A stretch of 64,000 nt of DNA from Nonomuraea candida (GTDB lineage Bacteria > Actinomycetota > Actinomycetes > Streptosporangiales > Streptosporangiaceae): NCBI RefSeq assembly GCF_000725485.1, contig NZ_JOAG01000040.1, positions 26,313 to 90,312 on the forward strand, read 5' to 3'. This document shows, one piece after another, positions 42,064 through 50,418 of the stretch. The notes beneath the pieces are model-generated. The model saw nothing but the letters and a program-made list of their open reading frames with translations, was not told where the DNA came from and searched no databases. The stretch's first letter is position 1. Each line of letters starts with the position of its first letter. A program made the translations under genes and the position numbers.

Positions 42064-42441
42064 TCAGCGTTGCGCGCGTAGTTCGCCGAGCGCGGCCGTG
42101 AGCTGCTCTCGAAGTTCCCTGTTCTCCGCCGCGAGCGCCCTGACCCGCTCCTGCGCTGCTTGGAGCCTGCTGCGCAGCGAGGCGTCCGACGCTCGCTGGC
42201 GCACGGGCACCTGGACGGGGCTGCTCGCCGTGCTGGTGTGCAGCCGTTCGATCTCGGCCCGCAGGTCGGTTTGGCCGTATAGCCAGGATCGAGAGACGCC
42301 CGCTTCGCGAGCAACCGTCTCGATTGTGATCGGCCGGCCTGTGGCGTCGAGGCGGCGCAGCGCCCGCACCGCCTTGTCTCGGGTGGCCTGGCTGCGTTTC
42401 CTGGCTGCGGCGATGAGGTGTGCGGAGTTGTCAGCCCGCAT
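42064..42441 (-). CDS. TnpC-like (DUF6262) transposition accessory protein
   Basis: A 125-residue basic protein of the TnpC/DUF6262 type. A helix-turn-helix lies in the first half (PITIETVAREAGVSRSWLYG), and a coiled coil follows (LQAAQERVRALAAENRELRE). In Tn554, TnpC stimulates and orients recombination by TnpA and TnpB. Its start overlaps the end of tnpB by 11 bp, so the three genes form one operon. Confidence 0.9.
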   Translation of the reverse strand: MRADNSAHLIAAARKRSQATRDKAVRALRRLDATGRPITIETVAREAGVSRSWLYGQTDLRAEIERLHTSTASSPVQVPVRQRASDASLRSRLQAAQERVRALAAENRELREQLTAALGELRAQR

Positions 42442-44746
42442 CGGCCACCGGTCGGTGATCGGTGGCGGCCGCGGGCTCCGAGCAGGAGTCGGAGGCAGAT
42501 CTGGCGACGTCCTGGTCGGCTTCCAGCGCGGTGATGATGCGGTCCAGGCTGCCCAGCACCTGCTGGTTCATCTCGACTACGCGGGTGTGCCCGGCGTCCT
42601 TGGCGGTTTCGATGAGGGTCAGGGTGCGCTGGCGCTGCTTGTGGTGCTCCGGCAGGAACTCCGGCGTGGTGATGAAAACCGGGCAGGTCAGGCACGCGTT
42701 GGCGTGCGGGCAGGTCTGTTTGAGCGGCAGCCCGCAGTAGCCGTTGGGCAGTGCCTGTTTGGCCCGGGCCATCTGGTCTTTGAGCCAGCTCGCCTCGGCC
42801 AGCGGCCCGGCCGGATCGAGTTCGACGGCGGTGCCGGTGATGTCGACCTTGCGGGCTTGCTCCCAGTGCCGGCGCACCGTCTCATCACGCAGGCGGGCGT
42901 AGTGGGCGGTCATGGTGTGGGACTGGTGGTCGAGCAGGCGTCGCACCACCTCCTGCGGGACGTCGAGGTTGAGCAGGCGGGTGGCGAAGGTGTGACGCCA
43001 CTGATGCGGGGTCAGGTGGACCGGGCGGCCGTGCTCGTCCCGGACGTCGCAGGTGATCAGCCACGCGGCCAGATGCTTGCGATAGGTGCTGACCGGCATG
43101 GGCCAGCGCCCGTCGGGGTTGGCCTTCCAGCGGGGCAGCAACACCTGCGGCTCGGGCCAGCGCCGCAGCATGCGCTGCTGCTGCGCGGCGATCTGCGCGG
43201 CCAGATCGTCATCGATGGGCACCAGCCCTTCGCGTTTCATCTTGTGATTGCGGTAGCGCAGGTAAGGGGCGCCTCGTGAGTCGCGGACGATGCAGTGGAA
43301 GGGCAGCTTCTGGGCGTCCCCGATGCGCAGCCCGGTCCGGATGAGGATGAGAGTGAACAGGTGTAGCACCGGGTCGGTCAGCCGCTCCAGGTTCTCGGAA
43401 CGTTCGATTTGCGCCATCACCGCATCGGGCAGCGCCCGCGGTGGGGCCTCAGGCAGCTTGGGATAGTCCTCGGGATGGATGACGGCCTCGGCCGGCAGGG
43501 AAGCGTCCCAGCGGTGACGGCGAACGTCCATCAGCAGCCGGCTCAGCGCGCCGATGGACTGGCGACGCGACCGGAGAGAGGCGCCCGTCGTGGCGGTGTG
43601 GGCGATGAAGCGTTCCAGCACCTCCCGATCAAGGCGGGCCAGCGTGTCGACCTTGCCGGTCGTGGCGACGAAGGCGGCGAACCGACTCAGATGTGTCACC
43701 GATCGGGAGACGTGAACCGGGCTGACATCGGTGGACAGCTTCCACCGGGCCCAACGCTTGATCAGCTCACGCAGCCACGGTTGCGGGATGGTGTCGAATC
43801 GGATCCGGCGCGATTGAGCCCGGACACCAACCCGGTGCAGATCCCACACGTCGCGCCCGTACTCGGCATCCCACCCCAGCCCGTGAGCCAGATCGTCGAC
43901 CTTGCGGCGAGCGAAGCGCAGAAAGCCGAGCGGGATGGCGTTAGCGTTGCCGTGCCTACGGGGGGTGAAGGCGTGGAACTTCTCGTCCCAGACGTGCTGA
44001 GGCCATTGCAGCAAGGAGTGCGCGCCGCTGGCCGCGGCCAGTCGCATGATCAGCTCCAGGTCGAAGGGCTTGGCCCGGCCGCGGCGTTCGTCGACACGGC
44101 ACTGCACCGCGTATTGCAACTCGAGCTTCAGCTGCGGCGGCAGCGGGCGGAAATCGATGCGGGCATCTCCGCGCGTCTTGCAGTAATGGACGAAGGCTTC
44201 AAGGTCGTTCTGGCCGGTGCGTTTGACCCATTTGCTCCATCGGGTGCGGTGTGAAGCGCACAGCCCGCTGCGTGATCCTGCCCATAGCTCACAGTCCGAT
44301 ATCGCGCAGATCGGCCGGTCGGTGGCTGATACCACGGCTGTGGCGATCCACGCGTCGAGGTCCGGCTCGCCGGCGCGCTTCCATGCCCGGTCGTGGCCGT
44401 GACACAGGCCCTGGTTCTTGCGCCCGTACTTGCATCCGGCCACCAGGCAGTGGGCCAGGGGCCCGCGGCCCAGAACGTGGGGCGTGGTCTCGGACAGGAA
44501 CGTCGTGAGGTCGGGGCGGCCCAGCTGATCCCAGCGCTGGACGTGGCCGGTGCACATCCCCTTGTTGCGACACAGCCGCCCGCAGCCCGGCACCAGACAG
44601 GGCGGAGTCCCCAAGATCGCGTCGTCAGTGTCCGGAATCAGCACGTCGACACGGAACTGCGGGCGCACCGCACCTACCAGCTTCTCCAGCAGACCGGCCT
44701 GCGTCGGCTGCCTCCGCGGTGCCGTCCCCTCCCCCTCCGTGCTCAC
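42431..44746 (-). CDS. TnpB-like large tyrosine recombinase with three Cys/His modules
   Basis: A 771-residue site-specific recombinase. The N-terminus carries three repeated modules C-x4-C-x9/10-C-x2-H at 50-68, 100-118 and 147-166, probably zinc-binding DNA-contact units. The C-terminal catalytic core has the first Arg in LIRTGLRIGDAQKL, HQWRHTFAT (His-x-x-Arg), LLDHQSH and the nucleophilic Tyr in MTAHYARL. A later Cys cluster (CGLPLKQTCPHANACLTCPV) is typical of TnpB. GTG 44746 is chosen because it overlaps the tnpA stop (GTGA). Works with TnpA and TnpC. Confidence 0.9.
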   Translation of the reverse strand: MSTEGEGTAPRRQPTQAGLLEKLVGAVRPQFRVDVLIPDTDDAILGTPPCLVPGCGRLCRNKGMCTGHVQRWDQLGRPDLTTFLSETTPHVLGRGPLAHCLVAGCKYGRKNQGLCHGHDRAWKRAGEPDLDAWIATAVVSATDRPICAISDCELWAGSRSGLCASHRTRWSKWVKRTGQNDLEAFVHYCKTRGDARIDFRPLPPQLKLELQYAVQCRVDERRGRAKPFDLELIMRLAAASGAHSLLQWPQHVWDEKFHAFTPRRHGNANAIPLGFLRFARRKVDDLAHGLGWDAEYGRDVWDLHRVGVRAQSRRIRFDTIPQPWLRELIKRWARWKLSTDVSPVHVSRSVTHLSRFAAFVATTGKVDTLARLDREVLERFIAHTATTGASLRSRRQSIGALSRLLMDVRRHRWDASLPAEAVIHPEDYPKLPEAPPRALPDAVMAQIERSENLERLTDPVLHLFTLILIRTGLRIGDAQKLPFHCIVRDSRGAPYLRYRNHKMKREGLVPIDDDLAAQIAAQQQRMLRRWPEPQVLLPRWKANPDGRWPMPVSTYRKHLAAWLITCDVRDEHGRPVHLTPHQWRHTFATRLLNLDVPQEVVRRLLDHQSHTMTAHYARLRDETVRRHWEQARKVDITGTAVELDPAGPLAEASWLKDQMARAKQALPNGYCGLPLKQTCPHANACLTCPVFITTPEFLPEHHKQRQRTLTLIETAKDAGHTRVVEMNQQVLGSLDRIITALEADQDVARSASDSCSEPAAATDHRPVADAG

Positions 44747-45852
44747 CAATTCACCTGCCGCTCCGGCAGCCACCCGGCGGCCTCCAGCGCCCGGCGGGCG
44801 TCCTCGATCGTGAGGTGGCCGTAAATTTCCAGCGTTGTGGTGATCGACGCGTGACCGAGCAGAGCGGCCACCGACTCGATCGGCGTCCGACGTCGCAGCA
44901 ACTCGGTGGCGTAGGTGTGGCGAAACCAATGCGGGTCGAAATGCACGCCGCTGGCGCGCCGGGTCCGCTCCACCAGATCGTGGGCGGTGTCGTAGCTGAG
45001 CGGCCGACCGATCGTGCCTCCCCAGAGGTTGACGAAGACGTAATCGCTGTCGAGGTCGCCGTACTCGAGCTCCAGGTAGTCGGCATACAAGCGCATCAAC
45101 TGGGCGCTGACCGGGATCGTGCGCCGCTTGGCCGACTTGGTGCGCGCTCCGTTGTCGTTGACGCGCGGCATCACCGTCACTGTCCGGCCGGCTACCGACA
45201 CGTCCTCGTGGCGCAGTCCGAGCGCCTCGCCGATGCGCACCCCGGCGTCATGCAAGACGGCGAACAGCAGCCGGTCCCGTCGCCGGGTGCACGCGTCCAG
45301 GACGGCTTGGGCCTCATCGGCCGTCAGGACTCGCGGAACCGGTTTGGGCGCCCGGAGTGCGACGGTCCGCCGCCGCTGCAGTTGGTCCTTGGCGATGTGC
45401 TGCAGGAAAGGCTTCCACGCGGTGCGCGACCCCGCGTACGGCCGCCAGGTGATCAACAGCTCGCCCAGGTCGAGACCATGCCGGGCGTGAAACTCGTAAA
45501 ACGAGCTCAGCGCCGACAATTTCCGGTTCACGCTGCTGTTGCTGCAATGCTCGCCCGCTGACGGCAAGGCCAGCACCCCACCTGCCCGCGCGGCGGGAGG
45601 CAGCCTCAACCAACCGATGAAGCCGCCGATGTCCTCCAACCGGACCTCACGCCAGTCAATACCGCGTCCGATCAGGTACCCGAACCAGTCCTTCAGATCA
45701 TGGGCGTAGCTCTTGACCGTGTTCGGCGACCGCTCCGCCGAACTCAGATAGGCCAGCCACCGCTCGACCGGCTCCACCGGCAGATGGTCGGCACCGAGCA
45801 GCGTCCACGACTCCACGATCGCGCCGGGCGGCCGAACCCGTTGTACACGCAT
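44743..45852 (-). CDS. TnpA-like tyrosine recombinase
   Basis: A 369-residue tyrosine recombinase with an N-terminal SAM-like core-binding domain (SPNTVKSYAHDLKDWFGYL) and a C-terminal catalytic domain: Arg in DAGVRIGEALGL, HWFRHTYAT (His-x-x-Arg), LLGHASITTT and Tyr in LEIYGHLT. The RHRHY set is complete. ATG 45852 has GGAGGGAC directly upstream. It is the first gene of the tnpABC operon, 107 bp from the right-end inverted repeat. Size matches TnpA of Tn554 (about 360 aa). Confidence 0.92.
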   Translation of the reverse strand: MRVQRVRPPGAIVESWTLLGADHLPVEPVERWLAYLSSAERSPNTVKSYAHDLKDWFGYLIGRGIDWREVRLEDIGGFIGWLRLPPAARAGGVLALPSAGEHCSNSSVNRKLSALSSFYEFHARHGLDLGELLITWRPYAGSRTAWKPFLQHIAKDQLQRRRTVALRAPKPVPRVLTADEAQAVLDACTRRRDRLLFAVLHDAGVRIGEALGLRHEDVSVAGRTVTVMPRVNDNGARTKSAKRRTIPVSAQLMRLYADYLELEYGDLDSDYVFVNLWGGTIGRPLSYDTAHDLVERTRRASGVHFDPHWFRHTYATELLRRRTPIESVAALLGHASITTTLEIYGHLTIEDARRALEAAGWLPERQVNW

Positions 45853-45999
45853 CGTCCCTCCCTGTAACTGCCTTATGGACAGCGCAAGATAACCGATCCA
45901 CAAGGAGCGCGGCAGGCGTTTCAGGCCACGTCAGATACGTCGCGGACGACGCTTCACGGACTCCAGATAACGGAGATCCTGATCCGCACCCTGCCCGAG

Positions 46000-46506
46000 A
46001 TGAGCCACGCCCTGGAGAAGGCCCTCGGGAGCTGCGTGTCGGTGATCGACCAGGACGACCTGCACTTCGTGGCCTTCTTCGGCCCGCAGGGCTGCGCCTT
46101 CTACACCGACGTGCTCGACGACGCCGACCTGCGGCACTTCTTCCACGAGACCACCCCCGAGGCGCGCAGACTCACCTACCTGCGGCTGGGCAGCCAGCTC
46201 CACTGGCTCGGCGGGCGCCTGGACACCCACCTGCGCGCGATGGAGGGCGGCACGGTGATCAGGACCGTGCTGGACGTCGAGCGCGGCGCGCTGTTCCACT
46301 ACTGGGTCGACCACGGGCAGTACCTCATCGGCGTCACCCTCGACCAGCGCAAGGTCGGCGTGGCCGACGACAAGATGGCGCGGCTGGTCGACCTGATCCG
46401 CGGCCACTTCACGCTGCCGCCGATCAACCAGCGGGCCCGCCCCGAGGCGGGCGGGAACGTCCGCCCGATCAGGAAGGACGACGCCTGGCCCGAATCGGGC
46501 TCCTGA
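46000..46506 (+). CDS. 3' part of the split gene; alpha/beta cytoplasmic domain, unknown function
   Basis: This frame is open back through the transposon's right end (GAGAT at 45973-45977), and no ribosome site precedes the ATG at 46000, so this ATG is a placeholder. The 168 residues form a soluble domain (CVSVIDQDDLHFVAFFGPQG ... YLRLGSQLHWLGGRLDTHLR ... GALFHYWVDHGQYLIGVTLD) ending in an Arg/Pro-rich tail. I recognise no family. Joined at GAGAT to the fragment ending near 41335, it would give a four-TM protein with this cytoplasmic domain. Upstream helix ILIRTLPEMSHALEKALG continues naturally across the junction. Confidence 0.6.
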   Translation: MSHALEKALGSCVSVIDQDDLHFVAFFGPQGCAFYTDVLDDADLRHFFHETTPEARRLTYLRLGSQLHWLGGRLDTHLRAMEGGTVIRTVLDVERGALFHYWVDHGQYLIGVTLDQRKVGVADDKMARLVDLIRGHFTLPPINQRARPEAGGNVRPIRKDDAWPESGS

Positions 46507-46530
46507 CCGGCGCCGGTCCCCGGGGCGTGG

Positions 46531-47088
46531 TCAGCGTCCTCTGGAGAACCAGCGGCGGCGTTTCGCGGCGGCCGGGGGCGGGGCGGTCTCAATCCTGGCC
46601 ACCGTCACCTCGCCCGTCCCGGCCAGGTCGCCGACCGTGCCGGACTCGACGGCCGCGAGGGCGGCCAGCACCTCTCCCTCGATGACGAACTGCACCGGCC
46701 CCGCCACGTCCACCACGACCGCCGCCGCCCGCTCCTGCACGGCGGCCCGGCAGACCTGCAGGGTGGTGGCCTGGATGGGCCGGGCGTCGGGCCGCCACCT
46801 GACCAGCGACTCGGTGCCGGTGAACGCCAGCACCGCCTCCCTGCCGTCCTGCCCGACGAGCTTGGGCAGGGCCATCTCGCTCTCCTTCTCCTGCCGCACC
46901 CCGTGCGCGCCCACCTCGGACTCGGTGAGCAGCGCGACGACGGGGACGAGCAGGCGGGCGCCGCCGAGCGCGTTCAGCACCTCGGCGGGGCCGGCCGTGC
47001 CCGCCTGATAGGCGGCCAGCGCGGCGGCGACGGCGGGCGCGACACCGCCGTCGTCGTGGGGATCGAGGGGTTGCGGGATGCTCGGCAC
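46531..47088 (-). CDS. SseB-family protein
   Basis: A 185-residue protein with an SseB N-terminal-like domain (ARLLVPVVALLTE ... ALPKLVGQDGREAVLAFTGTESLVRW). This fold is found in many actinobacterial proteins of unknown function and in type III and ESX-related accessories. It ends in a basic KRRRWFSRGR tail. It is cytoplasmic, and converges with the interrupted gene. Nothing shows a partner. Confidence 0.8.
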   Translation of the reverse strand: MPSIPQPLDPHDDGGVAPAVAAALAAYQAGTAGPAEVLNALGGARLLVPVVALLTESEVGAHGVRQEKESEMALPKLVGQDGREAVLAFTGTESLVRWRPDARPIQATTLQVCRAAVQERAAAVVVDVAGPVQFVIEGEVLAALAAVESGTVGDLAGTGEVTVARIETAPPPAAAKRRRWFSRGR

Positions 47089-47187
47089 GACGTCCGAGAC
47101 TACCCGCGCCGGCCACCGCCCCGCCCACCGGCTCCGACCGGCAGGTCATCAGCCCCGATCGTCAGCCCCGATCGTCAGCCCAGCCCG

Positions 47188-48279
47188 TCAGCCCAGGTCG
47201 ACGATGGCCGCCACCGGACCGCCGCCCGAAGGCCCCTGGTGGACGGCCGCCACCGAGACGAAGACCGCCGGGTCGCCCGTGACCGAGGCCGCCACCCCGC
47301 CCACCGCCGCCTTGATCTGGCGGTGCCAGTGCACGTCGGAGTCGTCCAGCATGATGTTGCGCCGCCCGCGCACCCGCCCCGACGGGTCCGCCTCGCACTT
47401 CATGAAGACGTTCACCAGCCGCCCGCCGAGGTCCGACGGGTGCGGCCGGCCGGGCAGGGGCAGGCCGGCGTCCCTGATGGCCTCCCAGATGCCGTCGGCG
47501 TCGAGGGCGTCCTTCATGACGCTGTGGCCGATGCGGTAACGGCCGCCGATCCCGCGTACGTTGCCCACCAGCACGATCTGCGCCCGGTCCAGCTCGACCC
47601 CCGACGAGCACGAGGCCACCGACGAGTACAGCGACAGGTCCTTGTGGATCTGCTCCGCCGACGGCATCTCGATCTCGCCGAGCGCGACGGCGATGCCGAG
47701 CGCGGTGGTGGAGTTGGACAGGTCCATGGAGGGGCCGGTCTCCTCGATGGCGGTGTCCCGGCCGCGGCTCTTGGCGTCGGTGATGGTGGCCAGGGTGAGC
47801 AGCGGCGTCTTGGTCTGTACGTAGTGCACGTCACGCGGGTCGTCGATGCCGGCGATCTTCATGGCCTCCCGCACCCCGGCGGCGACCTTCTCGACCATGG
47901 CCGGGCGGCCGATGTCCTCGGGCAGGATGACCTCGCTCATCGCGACCCCGACCGACAGCCGCGGCTCCTCCGAGGCGGGGGCGTCGGCCGTGGTGGCGAA
48001 GACGGTGGCGTGCGGGCTGAGGATGCCGTCGGTGCCGCCCGACCACACGAGCGGCACGCTGCCGGGGGCCGGATGGCCGTGCTCGGCCAGCACCTCGCGG
48101 AAGGCGCGGTCGGCGAGGATGCGGGTGTAGTCGTTCACGCCGCCGTTGCCCTCGGTCTTGCCGATGACGGCCAGCACCCGGTGCGCCTCGATCACGCCGT
48201 CGGCGATGAGCCGGGACAGCCCGGAGGCGTCGGTGACGCTCTCGATCGGCACCTTGCGCACTTCGATCGGGTCCGGCAT
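47188..48279 (-). CDS. cyanuric acid amidohydrolase / barbiturase family (AtzD/TrzD/Bar)
   Basis: A 363-residue ring-opening amidohydrolase made of three similar domains, each supplying a Ser and Lys to the active site. Visible: [23 protein letters not shown] (Lys), [13 protein letters not shown], and the final [15 protein letters not shown]. The enzymes hydrolyse cyanuric acid or barbiturate; residues that separate the two cannot be judged by eye. Actinobacterial barbiturase works in oxidative pyrimidine catabolism, but no ureidomalonase or uracil-oxidase gene is nearby. ATG 48279 has AAAGGG upstream. Confidence 0.88.
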   Translation of the reverse strand: MPDPIEVRKVPIESVTDASGLSRLIADGVIEAHRVLAVIGKTEGNGGVNDYTRILADRAFREVLAEHGHPAPGSVPLVWSGGTDGILSPHATVFATTADAPASEEPRLSVGVAMSEVILPEDIGRPAMVEKVAAGVREAMKIAGIDDPRDVHYVQTKTPLLTLATITDAKSRGRDTAIEETGPSMDLSNSTTALGIAVALGEIEMPSAEQIHKDLSLYSSVASCSSGVELDRAQIVLVGNVRGIGGRYRIGHSVMKDALDADGIWEAIRDAGLPLPGRPHPSDLGGRLVNVFMKCEADPSGRVRGRRNIMLDDSDVHWHRQIKAAVGGVAASVTGDPAVFVSVAAVHQGPSGGGPVAAIVDLG

Positions 48280-48404
48280 GCGTGAAGCCCTTTCTCCCGG
48301 CGGCGGTTCCCACGCCGGCCGGGCCGGCCGGCGGGGTTCATGGTCAATGTGTGCCCATGTACCCCGCCGGTGATGTCAACGTCGTACGCCATAGGGTCGG
48401 GCCC

Positions 48405-49076
48405 GTGATTCGCGATGCGCACGTCAACGGGATCAAGCTCGTCTACCGGGAGGAAGGCCACCCCTCCGCTCCCCCGCTGCTGCTGCTCCACGGCCGCTGC
48501 GCCGACCACAACGACTGGAACGGCATCACCCAGCACTTCGCGGCCCGCCACCGCGTGTTCGCCCTGGACCTGCGCGGTCATGGGGCCAGCGACCGGCCGG
48601 GTGAATACCCGCTGCCGGAGATGGCCGAGGACGTCGCCGCGCTCCTCGACCACCTGGGCCTCGGGCCGGCCGTCGTGATCGGGCACTCGCTCGGCGGCGT
48701 CGTCTCCTACCTTCTGGCCATGAGCCATCCGGACCGCGTCGGGGGGCTCGTGCTGGAGGACCCGCCGCCGGCGCGCCCGCTGACCGGCCGGCCGCCGATC
48801 GTGGAGGACGGCTCCACCAGGTTCGACTGGCGGATGGTGCACGACACCGAGCGGCAGATGGTCGACCCGGATCCGGCCTGGGCCGCGGGGCTCGGCCGGA
48901 TCACGGCGCCCACGCTGGTGCTGTCGGGCACCCGCAGCCCGTTCGAGCCGGATGTGGCGGCGCGGATCCCGGGGGCGAGGCTGGTCAGGATCGAGGCCGG
49001 GCACCTGGTGCACATGGACGCCCGCAAGGAGTTCCTGCACGCCGTGGACACCTTCCTCGCCGCCCCCGCCCCCTGA
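48405..49076 (+). CDS. alpha/beta-fold hydrolase
   Basis: A 223-residue alpha/beta hydrolase: HGRCADHNDW oxyanion region, nucleophile elbow VVIGHSLGGVVSY, Asp region PTLVLSGTRSPFEPD, and catalytic His in IEAGHLVHMDARKE. Activity (esterase, lactonase, C-C hydrolase) is not defined by sequence. GTG 48405 is preferred since TAGGGT (48392-48397) lies 7 nt upstream, a leaderless arrangement. Longer in-frame starts (ATG 48357, ATG 48282) pass through the promoter. The stop codon lies in the first of three 15-bp repeats. Confidence 0.83.
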   Translation: MIRDAHVNGIKLVYREEGHPSAPPLLLLHGRCADHNDWNGITQHFAARHRVFALDLRGHGASDRPGEYPLPEMAEDVAALLDHLGLGPAVVIGHSLGGVVSYLLAMSHPDRVGGLVLEDPPPARPLTGRPPIVEDGSTRFDWRMVHDTERQMVDPDPAWAAGLGRITAPTLVLSGTRSPFEPDVAARIPGARLVRIEAGHLVHMDARKEFLHAVDTFLAAPAP

Positions 49077-49117
49077 CACCCCGCCCTCTGACGCCCCGCC
49101 CCCTGACACCCCGCCCT
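49073..49117 (+). repeat. three 15-bp repeats containing the hydrolase stop codon
   Basis: CTGACACCCCGCCCT at 49073-49087, CTGACGCCCCGCCCC at 49088-49102, and CTGACACCCCGCCCT at 49103-49117, then a partial TGACTCCCC. The TGA of the first unit is the gene's stop; the copies restate it downstream. Confidence 0.9.
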
Positions 49118-49215
49118 TGACTCCCCCGGCCCCTGGTCCCCGATCCCGTTGTCCGGCTCGCCTGGCTCCGGCCTGCGGTGTCGGGTTCGCGTGGCCCGGG
49201 TAGGGGCGGGGTGAC

Positions 49216-50418
49216 ATGCACGTACACCAGCGCCTGACCAGGCTGAGACTGATGGCGCCCTCGATCGCGCAGTGCGCCGTCGGCGCGGCGCTCGCCTGGC
49301 TGGTGGCCAAGGAGGTGCTCGGCCACCCGAGCCCGTTCTTCGCGCCGATCGCGGTGGTGGTGTGCGTCGGCGTCGGGCTCGGGCAGCGGCTGCGGCGGGC
49401 GGTCGAGCTGGTCGTCGGGGTCAGTCTCGGCGTCGGCGTGGGCGACCTGCTGGTGTCGTGGATCGGCTCGGGCGTCTGGCAGATCGCGCTCGTGGTGGCG
49501 CTGGCCATGGCGGTCGCGGTGCTGCTCGACAGCGGCTCGCTGATCGTGCTCCAGGCGGGCTCCTCGGCCGTGCTGGTCGCCACGCTGCTGCCCCCGACGG
49601 GCCTGGGCGGCCTCAACCGCATGATCGACGCCCTGGTCGGCGGCCTGATGGGGCTGACCGCCATCGCCCTGTTGCCCGCGAGCCCGTCAGGGCTGGCCAA
49701 GCGGCACGCGATGGGCATGTTCGGCGCGCTGGCCGACGCGCTGCGGCAGGTCGCGGAGGCGATCGAGCGGAACGACGCGGCCCTGGCCACCCGGGCGCTG
49801 GAGGCGGCGCGGGGCTCGCACACGAGCGTGGAGGAGTTCAAGCAGGCGCTGGAGACCAGCCGCGAGATCGCCACCATCTCGCCGCTGCACCGCCACCGCC
49901 GCCCCAGACTGGAGGGGTACGAGAAGGCCGCCGTGCCGCTCGACCACGCCCTGCGCAACGCCAGGGTGCTGGCCAGGCGGGCCATCGTGGCGCTCGACGG
50001 CTCCAGCACGCTGCCGCCCTGGCTGCCGTACGCGCTGCGCGACCTGGCGGAGGCGGCCCTGCTGCTGCGCGACGAGCTGGCCGCCGGCCGGCCTCCCGAG
50101 CGGTCGGGGCTTGCCGTCCTGTCGGTGGCCTCCCGGCAGGTGCCGGGGCGGTGGGGGTTCTCGGCGGACGTGATGATCGCCCAGCTCCGCTCGATCATCG
50201 TGGACCTGCTCCAGGCGACGGGCACCGAACGCGAGGAGGCCGTCGCCGCCCTCCCGCCCCTGGACGTCCCGCCTCCGCCCGGCATGCCCCCCGACGCACC
50301 GCCCGGCGGGCCGTCCGGCTCCGGGGATGAGGGTGACAGGACACCTGACGAAAAGGACTTAGCTGGGGCAAATGTGACCTTAATGTCACAAAGATCCGCC
50401 AAGGTGGAAAGGTGCTAA
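49216..50418 (+). CDS. FUSC/aromatic-acid-exporter-like membrane protein (first of tandem pair)
   Basis: A 400-residue membrane protein of the FUSC / ArAE-like family. The N-terminal half has about six TM helices (APSIAQCAVGAALAWLVAKE ... FAPIAVVVCVGVGLGQRLRR ... VVGVSLGVGVGDLLVSWIG); the C-terminal half (about 160-360) is cytoplasmic and helical. Members are implicated in efflux or membrane stress; the substrate is unknown. The next gene is a close paralogue and overlaps by 7 nt. The last ~25 codons (AGANVTLMSQRSAKVERC) are less GC-rich and coincide with regulatory-looking DNA for the second gene. Confidence 0.82.
   Translation: MHVHQRLTRLRLMAPSIAQCAVGAALAWLVAKEVLGHPSPFFAPIAVVVCVGVGLGQRLRRAVELVVGVSLGVGVGDLLVSWIGSGVWQIALVVALAMAVAVLLDSGSLIVLQAGSSAVLVATLLPPTGLGGLNRMIDALVGGLMGLTAIALLPASPSGLAKRHAMGMFGALADALRQVAEAIERNDAALATRALEAARGSHTSVEEFKQALETSREIATISPLHRHRRPRLEGYEKAAVPLDHALRNARVLARRAIVALDGSSTLPPWLPYALRDLAEAALLLRDELAAGRPPERSGLAVLSVASRQVPGRWGFSADVMIAQLRSIIVDLLQATGTEREEAVAALPPLDVPPPPGMPPDAPPGGPSGSGDEGDRTPDEKDLAGANVTLMSQRSAKVERC
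50373..50390. promoter_or_regulatory. 18-bp palindrome TGTGAC-N6-GTCACA upstream of the second FUSC gene
   Basis: TGTGAC (50373-50378) and GTCACA (50385-50390) are perfect inverted halves with CTTAAT between, in an unusually AT-rich patch 22 nt before the second FUSC-type gene. It resembles a CRP/GlxR site, but the half-sites are two bases further apart than the usual TGTGA-N6-TCACA. A dimeric regulator could bind here. Confidence 0.5.

Larger units (their letters stand above)
41332..45977. mobile_element. Tn554-type transposon inserted in a membrane-protein gene
   Basis: The element is about 4.64 kb. Perfect 12-bp terminal inverted repeats TTATCTGGAGTC (41336-41347) and GACTCCAGATAA (45959-45970) mark the ends. 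GAGAT flanks both ends (41332-41336, 45973-45977). It carries, all on the minus strand, three overlapping genes matching TnpA (tyrosine recombinase, ~370 aa), TnpB (large tyrosine recombinase) and TnpC (~125 aa), plus a DUF4265 gene at the left end as the only cargo. Tn554-family elements move by site-specific recombination at a short core without a normal target duplication. By eye it is somewhat less GC-rich than its surroundings. Confidence 0.85.

Noticed and set aside
50373..50390. Canonical CRP/GlxR binding site
   Set aside because: TGTGA and TCACA are separated by 8 bp, not 6, so it is listed only as a palindrome.
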